Shown here one piece after another: positions 1-4,198 of a stretch of 5,794 nt of DNA (the stretch's first letter is position 1; each line of letters starts with the position of its first letter). The position numbers and the translations under genes are program-made. The notes under the pieces were generated by a model, which had not been told where the DNA came from, did not search any database, and saw only the letters and a list, made by a program, of their open reading frames with translations. Origin of the DNA: Alphaproteobacteria bacterium. GTDB lineage: Bacteria > Pseudomonadota > Alphaproteobacteria > UBA8366. Where the stretch lies: contig JAOTYV010000293.1 in the NCBI GenBank assembly GCA_029861675.1, forward strand, positions 1 to 5,794, written 5' to 3'.

Positions 1-162
1 AGTAATGCGCAGTGGGATCACGCGGGTATGCCATACGCCGGTCCGATTTGACGGCCCTGCCGTTTCCCCATAAATGCCGACAGTGCGCGACCTCGCGTAT
101 TACGGTAGTCACCGCATCGTATCCACCGGAAATCGTGCGTATATCGTCTTAATAAGCGCCTG

Positions 163-687
163 TTAGGCGGAAATCCGGCGCCTCCGCCCCGACCGATTAC
201 ATTCGGGAACTCCCTCCCGGTTCAAGGCCTGTGCAATCTCGCCCAGCGCGCGATCATGCCACAATCGAACGGTATCATGGTGCAGGCCAAACAGCTTGCC
301 GAGACGCCGATAGCTTACGATATAGCGGTCGCTGACCGGGTGGCGCAGTGACCGGGCGAGACACAGACGCCGTTTCCGGGGATCGCCCAAATACCACAAC
401 CACTGCAGCGATTCGTCCATATCCGCCAATGCGCGGGCGCTCGGCGGCAATCTCAAACGGTGCCGATGGTCGGAAAAATCGCGCCTTATTTCATCGGACG
501 CGCCAATCATCGCGGCAAACGCATCCTCCACGCGCTGCGCCGTCGCCGGCCAGCCGGACCGTACTCGGCCTGGCAAGGCGCCCTTGGGAAGCGGAAGCGC
601 CATTAGCGCCCGCCCTGCCGCCTCAAACCGGTGCTTTACCGTATCCGGCACCCAGAGATGGCCTGAACGTGCATCGCCAACGATCAA
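163..687 (-). CDS. DUF6362-type HTH protein, TTG start
   Basis: This 174-residue protein is probably a DNA-binding factor of the DUF6362 type, a family found in alphaproteobacterial prophages and phage-like regions; its biochemical role is not known. The N-terminal part (residues 12-47) has the W-x-P-x-x-V...R...A...LP...SGWPA pattern I associate with the family. A central MDESLQWLWYL stretch (90-100) precedes RKRRLCLARSL (104-114). Residues 124-155 (VSYRRLGKLFGLHHDTVRLW and what follows) form a helix-turn-helix resembling sigma-factor region 4. The tail is Arg-rich (RSGRRRR). The start is TTG at 687, sharing a TTGA overlap with the stop of the upstream 71-residue gene; no Shine-Dalgarno is evident, so translation is probably coupled. 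A small CGCCT/AGGCG hairpin (157-169) spans the stop codon without a clear U-tract. Family assignment is from memory of its pattern; being a real gene is well supported by the operon layout. Confidence 0.8.
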   Translation of the reverse strand: MIVGDARSGHLWVPDTVKHRFEAAGRALMALPLPKGALPGRVRSGWPATAQRVEDAFAAMIGASDEIRRDFSDHRHRLRLPPSARALADMDESLQWLWYLGDPRKRRLCLARSLRHPVSDRYIVSYRRLGKLFGLHHDTVRLWHDRALGEIAQALNREGVPECNRSGRRRRISA

Positions 688-899
688 CTGGGCAGTCCGT
701 TCTGCAGATCGGAGGTGATGGTGTAACAGAGGATACGGCCTTCCTCATTGCGAAGCGGTGCGACGCGGCAGGTGACCTGATGGCCGCAATCGGCCCACGC
801 CGCCTCGATGCTTCGTGCAAGCATCCGGGCGCTCTGCCGCCGCAAGCAGTAATCCGCGTCGTTTTCGTCAGGCCGCGCGCTGAATCGGGGGATTTTCAT
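684..899 (-). CDS. Small conserved phage-region protein ending in NGLPS
   Basis: This 71-residue protein of unknown function resembles small proteins seen next to DUF6362-type genes in alphaproteobacterial phage-like regions. These share a helical stretch of the type A-R-x-L-A-x-x-I-E-x-x-W-x-x-x-G-H, then a short beta region, and end in S-D-x-x-N-G-L-P. Here the helix is SARMLARSIEAAWADCGHQV (23-42) and the end is TSDLQNGLPS (62-71). The ATG at 899 follows a strong Shine-Dalgarno (GGGGAGGCGG on the minus strand, about 902-911). Its first bases overlap the stop of a 20-residue upstream frame (ATGA), and its stop overlaps the TTG of the DUF6362-type gene (TTGA), giving a chain of three coupled frames. 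The resemblance is from memory and was not searched; the reading frame itself is well supported. No catalytic motif is visible, and it is not secreted or membrane-bound. Confidence 0.75.
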   Translation of the reverse strand: MKIPRFSARPDENDADYCLRRQSARMLARSIEAAWADCGHQVTCRVAPLRNEEGRILCYTITSDLQNGLPS

Positions 900-958
900 A
901 ACCGCCTCCCCAATCGAGCCATCCGCAAAACGATCCTACGCCAAAGCAATTCTGCCAT
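896..958 (-). CDS. Possible 20-residue Arg-rich leader peptide
   Basis: A very short frame begins with ATG at 958 and ends in a TGA at 896-898 that overlaps the ATG of the 71-residue gene (ATGA). It is preceded by GGGGTGAGG on the minus strand (962-970), where GGTGA sits 5 bases before the ATG, a good Shine-Dalgarno match. The peptide reads MAELLWRR-IVLRMARLGRRL: six Arg and one acidic residue, with hydrophobic and basic residues alternating as in a basic amphipathic helix. It lies on the leader expected from the divergent promoter near 1006-1034. It could be a leader peptide that couples translation to the operon, or a small functional peptide. With only 20 codons, coding bias cannot be judged; the Shine-Dalgarno and the overlap are the only support. 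Confidence 0.4.
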   Translation of the reverse strand: MAELLWRRIVLRMARLGRRL

Positions 959-1005
959 ATACCTCACCCCTATAAGACTGCGGTCCTGCGAAAATTCTTG
1001 CATAG

Positions 1006-1034
1006 GCTGTATAAATTATCCGTACACTTGTCAA
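1006..1034 (-). promoter_or_regulatory. Candidate sigma70 promoter of the leftward operon
   Basis: On the minus strand a perfect TTGACA (1034 to 1029) is followed by either TATACA after 15 bases (1013 to 1008) or TACAGC after 17 bases (1011 to 1006). Neither combination is ideal, since the better -10 has the shorter spacer. Transcription would start near 1000 and leave a leader of about 40 bases before the 20-residue frame and 100 bases before the 71-residue gene. The putative operator at 1008-1026 covers the spacer and the -10 box, which suits repression. Confidence 0.45.
1008..1026 (-). promoter_or_regulatory. Putative operator 1 (leftward operon)
   Basis: Read on the minus strand this is TGTACGGATAATTTATACA, with TGTA and TACA arms in inverted orientation 11 bases apart (6 of 9 possible pairs). 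It matches the site at 1805-1823 at 14 of 19 positions, including the block TGTACGGAT and the final TACA. It overlaps the candidate -10 of the leftward promoter. The likely binder is the neighbouring XRE regulator; that is inferred from position and recurrence. Confidence 0.5.
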
Positions 1035-1057
1035 TGTTTTCCCGTGCAAATTATGCG
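1028..1057 (+). promoter_or_regulatory. Weak candidate promoter of the XRE regulator
   Basis: TTGTCA (1028-1033) is one mismatch from the sigma70 -35 consensus and overlaps the -35 of the divergent promoter. After 18 bases comes TATGCG (1052-1057), a poor -10 that lies within operator 2. If used, transcription would start near 1064, leaving about 35 bases before the preferred ATG at 1099. The -35 is reasonable and the -10 weak, so this is tentative. Confidence 0.3.
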
Positions 1058-1070
1058 GATATTCAGTACA
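1052..1070 (+). promoter_or_regulatory. Putative operator 2 (XRE regulator gene)
   Basis: The sequence TATGCGGATATTCAGTACA matches the site at 1805-1823 at 16 of 19 positions, including GGATxTTCAGTACA without interruption apart from one A/T change. The right arm TACA is intact and the left arm is degenerate (TATG instead of TGTA). It lies 28 bp before the preferred start of the regulator gene, where binding would block its transcription, as expected for autoregulation. Confidence 0.5.
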
Positions 1071-1098
1071 ACTGATGCAACATGTTGGGACAAACCTC

Positions 1099-1644
1099 AT
1101 GGCGACCGAGTCCAAGGCGGCATCAGAACTGAAGCGATTGCGCGAACGGGCGCAGATGTCCGTTCGCCAGCTCGCCGTGGCGTTAAAATCGGCGGGCTCA
1201 AAGTATGGCCGCTCCGCATCGTCCTACGCCTATTACGAAAATGAGTACAAGAAGCCGTATCTGCCCGCCGATCTTGTCGACGCCCTGGGACCATTGCTCG
1301 CCGGGCGCGGCGATCCGCCGATTTCGGATCAGCAGGTCGCGGCCCTAGCCGGCGTTCGGCACGGCAGCCTATGGCTCCATCCGGAGCCGGTCGGAGAACC
1401 CGCCAACCGCGGGAAAACAGGGGCAATCGATCCAGATCTCTTGTCGGAGATATTGCTTCGATTCGACAAACTTGAACAGGACCGGCGGCTGGTTCTAGCG
1501 CCACGTCAACGGGCTATTCTGGCGTCCCGCATCTACGGCCGGGTCGCGGATGTTCCCCGGCCCGCCCGTCCGGCACGCATCGATGCGGAGTTCGACGATA
1601 TCGCGGAGATGGCGGCCCTGTTCGCCGACCCCGGCGGTACGTGA
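1099..1644 (+). CDS. XRE-family (Cro/CI-type) regulator without S24 domain
   Basis: This is a DNA-binding repressor-like protein of 181 residues. The N-terminal Cro/CI helix-turn-helix spans about residues 8-55 (SELKRLRERAQMSVRQLAVA, then SSYAYYENEYKKPYLP); ending in YxxxYKKPYLP is typical of phage-type repressors in Alphaproteobacteria. RGDPPISDQQVAALAGV (70-86) is the usual linker after that domain. Such proteins often continue into an S24 peptidase, but here the C-terminal half (110-181) is short and helical (DPDLLSEILLRFDKLEQ), with no visible Ser/Lys catalytic dyad, so RecA-stimulated self-cleavage is unlikely. I prefer ATG 1099, with GGGA at 1087-1090, over ATG 1075, which abuts operator 2 and lacks a ribosome site. 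It diverges from the leftward operon, and its promoter region holds two of three related palindromes. Regulation of those genes is inferred. Confidence 0.85.
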   Translation: MATESKAASELKRLRERAQMSVRQLAVALKSAGSKYGRSASSYAYYENEYKKPYLPADLVDALGPLLAGRGDPPISDQQVAALAGVRHGSLWLHPEPVGEPANRGKTGAIDPDLLSEILLRFDKLEQDRRLVLAPRQRAILASRIYGRVADVPRPARPARIDAEFDDIAEMAALFADPGGT

Positions 1645-1803
1645 CCGGCCGTCCGTGCCGCCCCCTTTGAACATCCACCCGCGCGCTTAAGAGTACGTTC
1701 CTGACGACCCTATCGGCCGGCGTGCCCCATGCGTTTCGCCGCGCCTTGACATGAACCGCGCACCGATTTCGCCGCGGATTCGATTGTCCGATTTTGGATT
1801 CTT

Positions 1804-1824
1804 ATGTACGGATTTTCAGTACAT
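1804..1824 (+). promoter_or_regulatory. Putative operator 3 (small-gene pair), best palindrome
   Basis: The core TGTACGGATTTTCAGTACA (1805-1823), flanked by A and T, makes a 21-bp inverted repeat with 8 of 10 pairs matching (arms ATGTAC and GTACAT, plus GA/TC inside). It recurs in degenerate form at 1052-1070 and 1008-1026. It lies 58 bp before the start of the acidic small gene and 160 bp after the regulator gene ends. A TTGACA occurs at 1746-1751 and TTGTCC at 1784-1789, but I see no well-spaced -10 for either. The likely binder is the XRE protein. Confidence 0.55.
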
Positions 1825-1881
1825 CGTCTCCCGTCAATTGGGATGGCGTCGACGCTCGACAACCGATTGGGAGGAATTTTC

Positions 1882-2118
1882 ATGACAATGGCACACCGGC
1901 CCCCAAACCCGGCATCTGACCGGCTCAGTGATGCCGACCTCGCGGAGTGGGCCGACTGGGAGGAATGGCAGAACCAAGCCGAATGGCAGGATATCGCCGA
2001 CGCCGGGCATACCGAGGAAGATCACGAAAGTATCCTTGTCGGCGCTGTGGAGGACCCACAGTGGCTTGACCAGATGACACGCCAATTGCTACGGCGCGGC
2101 CTCGGAGCGGATCAATGA
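1882..2118 (+). CDS. Unrecognised small acidic Trp-rich protein
   Basis: I do not recognise this 78-residue protein. It is strongly acidic: by my count 18 Asp/Glu against 5 Arg and no Lys. Residues 21-38 read AEWADWEEWQNQAEWQDI, with Trp at 23, 26, 29 and 35 and the tripeptide AEW repeated; a fifth Trp is at 61. The N-terminus is Pro-rich (HRPPNP), and the C-terminal WLDQMTRQLLRRGLG (61-75) looks like an amphipathic helix. ATG 1882 is chosen because GGGAGGA (1869-1875) lies 6 bases upstream; an in-frame ATG at 1804 falls inside the palindromic operator and has no ribosome site. The stop overlaps the next gene (ATGA). Acidic-first, coupled pairs are a toxin-antitoxin layout, and strongly acidic small phage proteins sometimes mimic DNA; either role is speculation here. 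Confidence 0.75.
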   Translation: MTMAHRPPNPASDRLSDADLAEWADWEEWQNQAEWQDIADAGHTEEDHESILVGAVEDPQWLDQMTRQLLRRGLGADQ

Positions 2119-2384
2119 GCGCAGTACCGCGCTCAGATGCCTATGCCCGATTCGCGGAAGCGAAGAATGCGGCGGTCGCAAACGGGCTGCCCGACTATGG
2201 AGACTGGCGCACCGCGCTGGAGAGGCAATATACGGTGATGCCGCTTTGGTATTGGGATACGGTGATTTGCCGGCGAAACTACGCCGAATATATCCAAGAG
2301 CGCCTGATCTGGCAGCAAAGGCAAGTGCGAATCAATCAAGGAAATGCGGCGTTTCACCATAGGCTTGGTCGCTCCGCCGAGTAA
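2115..2384 (+). CDS. Unrecognised 89-residue aromatic-rich protein
   Basis: I do not recognise this protein. It is mildly basic (about 12 Arg/Lys to 9 Asp/Glu) and rich in aromatics: DYGDWRTALERQYTVMPLWY (27-46) runs into WDTVICRRNYAEYIQERLIW (47-66), followed by QQRQVRINQGNAAFHHRLGR. It looks soluble and mostly helical, with no signal peptide or membrane segment. The ATG at 2115 overlaps the stop of the acidic gene (ATGA), with GGAG at 2104-2107 seven bases before the start, so the two are made from one transcript and probably in fixed ratio. A near-perfect 20-bp palindrome covers its first codons. The layout would suit a partner, target or toxin of the acidic protein, but no nuclease or other toxin motif is visible. 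Confidence 0.75.
   Translation: MSAVPRSDAYARFAEAKNAAVANGLPDYGDWRTALERQYTVMPLWYWDTVICRRNYAEYIQERLIWQQRQVRINQGNAAFHHRLGRSAE
2116..2135 (+). repeat. 20-bp near-perfect palindrome over a start codon
   Basis: TGAGCGCAGTACCGCGCTCA pairs at 9 of 10 positions. As RNA it forms a 7-bp GC-rich stem (TGAGCGC/GCGCTCA) with a 6-base loop, and it includes the T and G of the ATG of the 89-residue gene and the stop of the acidic gene. A hairpin here would hide that start unless a ribosome arriving from the upstream gene melted it. As DNA it carries a central GTAC and could instead bind a protein. Confidence 0.5.
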
Positions 2385-2486
2385 CTCCGGCAATCGAACC
2401 GACGCACGAATTAACCCCTGTACCCGCCATTCTCCCACCGGCTATGCTAAACAGCGGAATTACGGCAATCGGGACCACCTAAAGGC

Positions 2487-3350
2487 ATGAAAAAGAGCGA
2501 GTCCATCACGGTTAGGGCATTTACGCCGAATGTCGGAGCGATGATCGAAGGCATAGATCTGCGGGACACCCTCTCCGACGACATCATCCGAGAGATCCAC
2601 GCGGCCCTGATGCGGTATCACGTGGTGTTTCTGCGCGATCAGCACATCACACCGCAGCAGCATGCGGATTTCGGAGGACGTTTCGGGCCGCTGCGCAAGG
2701 GCCGCCGGGCCGCGTTCGACGTGCATGACGATGTCCCCGACCTGCAAGTCCTGATCAACGATCGAGAGCGGCCACCGAACGTTAACCATTATCATACCGA
2801 CGGCATATTCCGGGAAGCGCCTGAATTCGCCTCGATCCTGCATGCAGACATTGTCCCGGATGCCGGCGGCGATACGATCTTCGTGAGCCTTGTCGCCGCC
2901 TATGAGGCGCTTTCCGACGGCATGAAGGCCCATTTGGATGCTCTTTCGGCAACCAATGAATTCATGAAGCTCCACGGCAGTCCGGCCAAGACCCGCAGCT
3001 GGGAAGGCGACAATTTCGAGCGCATGGATGCCATGCGGCGCGACAACCCGCCGGTCGTCCACCCGCTGGTGAAACACCACCCGATCACCGGTAAGAAGCA
3101 CCTGTACCTCTCGGAGAGCTTTACGACCCATATCCTGGGCGTGGAGGCGGAAGAGAGCCAAAGGCTGTTGGATTTCCTGTTTCGGCACGTGGCAAAGCCG
3201 GAATTCCAATGCCGGTTCGCCTGGCGGCCCGGATCGATGGCCTTCTGGGACAACCGCGCGGCGCTTCACTATGCTGTAGCGGATTATTGGCCGGAAACCC
3301 GGCGTATGAACCGGATTACGATCGAAACCGACCAAATCGGCGGTATCTAA
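2487..3350 (+). CDS. TauD/TfdA-family 2-oxoglutarate/Fe(II) dioxygenase
   Basis: This cytoplasmic oxygenase family couples decarboxylation of 2-oxoglutarate to hydroxylation of a small substrate, classically taurine or related sulfonates, which then releases sulfite. The 287-residue length fits the family. The N-terminal ITVRAFTPNVGAMIEGIDL (7-25) is typical. Iron ligands are H103 and D105 (HTD motif in NHYHTDGIF) and H261 (WDNRAALHYAVADY). R272 and R276 (TRRMNR) align with TauD Arg266 and Arg270, and T130 in GGDT with TauD Thr126, completing the co-substrate site. After GRFGPL (64-69) the sequence is RKGRRAAFD, where TauD has a substrate His, so taurine itself is not assured. No sulfonate transporter genes are adjacent. 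ATG 2487 has only AAAGG directly before it and GGGA 12 bases upstream, a weak ribosome site; no alternative start exists before an upstream in-frame stop. Confidence 0.93.
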   Translation: MKKSESITVRAFTPNVGAMIEGIDLRDTLSDDIIREIHAALMRYHVVFLRDQHITPQQHADFGGRFGPLRKGRRAAFDVHDDVPDLQVLINDRERPPNVNHYHTDGIFREAPEFASILHADIVPDAGGDTIFVSLVAAYEALSDGMKAHLDALSATNEFMKLHGSPAKTRSWEGDNFERMDAMRRDNPPVVHPLVKHHPITGKKHLYLSESFTTHILGVEAEESQRLLDFLFRHVAKPEFQCRFAWRPGSMAFWDNRAALHYAVADYWPETRRMNRITIETDQIGGI

Positions 3351-3381
3351 TCCGTCCCACGTAAGTATCTCTATCGGCGGG

Positions 3382-3417
3382 TCTGCGGCTTTCTGGAATA
3401 TATTCCTGTATCGCAGA
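3382..3417 (+). repeat. Nested palindrome after the dioxygenase gene
   Basis: TCTGCG (3382-3387) and CGCAGA (3412-3417) form an outer 6-bp stem, and between them GGAATATATTCC (3395-3406) is a perfect 12-bp palindrome. Only three T residues follow, so it is a poor intrinsic terminator. It begins 31 bp after the dioxygenase stop and could stabilise the 3' end of the transcript or be a protein-binding site. Confidence 0.45.
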
Positions 3418-3502
3418 TTTCGGCATATCCAGCCTGCGGCAACCCAACCAGATTAATACTAAAGAGCTGTTCGGATGCGTACTTTCGGTGACTCCGGTCA
3501 CT

Positions 3503-3532
3503 TCGACAAAGGCCGCGCGATGGTTCTATAGC
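3503..3532 (+). promoter_or_regulatory. Candidate promoter of the 65-residue gene
   Basis: TCGACA (3503-3508), one mismatch from TTGACA, is followed after 18 bases by TATAGC (3527-3532). Transcription would start near 3539, about 35 bases before the ATG at 3574. The spacing is plausible and the -10 is four of six. Confidence 0.3.
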
Positions 3533-3573
3533 GACAACAGATTAACCGGGAGCGGCGACAGCCGGAGCACAAA

Positions 3574-3771
3574 ATGCAGCACGATTTTGGAACTTGGAAC
3601 CTCGCTAAACTGATGGTCGAACAACATGGCCACGACGCCCTGCACAGCGCGCGCAAGGTGGCGGCGATTATCGAGCACACTGATAGCGAGCACGACAGCG
3701 CGAATTTCGTCGACGTCGTTCGCGCCATGGATTTGCTTCTTTCCGAGGACGACTACGGCACCGTTCACTAA
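3574..3771 (+). CDS. Small conserved-looking hypothetical protein
   Basis: This 65-residue protein has no assigned function. It resembles a class of small alphaproteobacterial proteins (DUF6961-like, from memory) with the pattern W..A..L...HG..A...A...A, then a helix leading to A...L. Here WNLAKLMVEQHGHDALHSAR (8-27) and ANFVDVVRAMDLLLSEDD (43-60) fit it, suggesting two or three soluble helices. It is mildly acidic with many His residues. The ATG at 3574 has GGAG (3564-3567) six bases upstream. It sits alone between the dioxygenase and the ABC operon, with its own candidate promoter. Longer frames on the opposite strand here lack ribosome sites and recognisable sequence. Confidence 0.65.
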   Translation: MQHDFGTWNLAKLMVEQHGHDALHSARKVAAIIEHTDSEHDSANFVDVVRAMDLLLSEDDYGTVH

Positions 3772-4198
3772 ATCATGCCGACCAATGCTTCCGGCCGGCA
3801 GGAATGAGTGTCGGCCCGGTGGCGTCGCGAAACCGGGCATTCCGATATAGGTGAATGCACCGTAGCGCCGATCCGGCGCCCGCACTGCAAGACCGCCTCG
3901 CATGCCGCAATTTGACGCGGTAAACCGCCAGGCCGATGAACCAACCGCCCGGCCGGCATTGGCACCGGGCCACCACGCCCCGCCGCGCTTCCTTTACTCG
4001 CAAGATGCCGCGGCCCCCAAAACACTTGATTCCCACCACCACCAATTCAAGAATACGGCGCAGATCCGAATAAGTCGTCCGACGCATCCGCTGGATGCTT
4101 ATCAATGTTGCGGGTCGATCATCGCCAAAGTGTGGCTACGGGCTTCTATCCGAAGCGGATTCACCCTATAAGCGCACGCGGATGAAAATGGCGCCCCT
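3772..4198. other. Gap without a convincing gene (427 bp)
   Basis: Open frames exist on both strands (for example 3902-4171 plus and 3773-4105 minus), but none has a ribosome site, recognisable motifs or protein-like composition. The stretch holds a long hairpin (3801-3843), two short perfect stem-loops (GCATCC/GGATGC at 4084-4098; ATCCG/CGGAT at 4148-4160), and a TATAAG (4167-4172) that could be a -10 for the ABC operon but has no good -35. It may be a decayed gene or a long leader; I cannot decide. Confidence 0.4.
3801..3843 (+). repeat. Imperfect hairpin downstream of the 65-residue gene
   Basis: GCCCGGT (3814-3820) and ACCGGGC (3832-3838) pair perfectly across an 11-base loop. Immediately outside, GGAAT (3801-3805) and ATTCC (3839-3843) pair with an 8-base bulge on the left. 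No T-run follows, so it is not a standard intrinsic terminator, though its place 29 bp after the stop suggests a 3'-end structure. Confidence 0.35.

Noticed and set aside
348..1244. 298-codon open frame on the plus strand
   Set aside because: It lies opposite the DUF6362-type and NGLPS-type genes, crosses the operator region, runs into the regulator gene in another frame, and its product is low-complexity and rich in Arg, Pro and Ser with no family pattern.
1804..1881. Longer N-terminus for the acidic gene from ATG 1804
   Set aside because: This ATG is part of the palindromic operator and lacks a ribosome site, while ATG 1882 has GGGAGGA at ideal spacing.
2388..2471. Direct repeat CGGCAATCG at 2388-2396 and 2463-2471 as possible attachment or regulatory repeat
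   Set aside because: Nine bases is short enough for chance in GC-rich DNA, and nothing else marks an element boundary here.
2460..3335. 291-codon open frame on the minus strand opposite the dioxygenase
   Set aside because: The plus frame encodes a full TauD/TfdA protein with every catalytic residue; the minus frame is its shadow.
3488..3501. GTGAC/GTCAC stem-loop as a terminator
   Set aside because: Only five pairs, with no T-run on either strand; probably coincidental.
3773..4105. 110-codon minus-strand frame in the gap
   Set aside because: No ribosome site, Arg- and Cys-rich composition of a non-coding translation, and no recognisable motif; kept only as a note in the gap entry.
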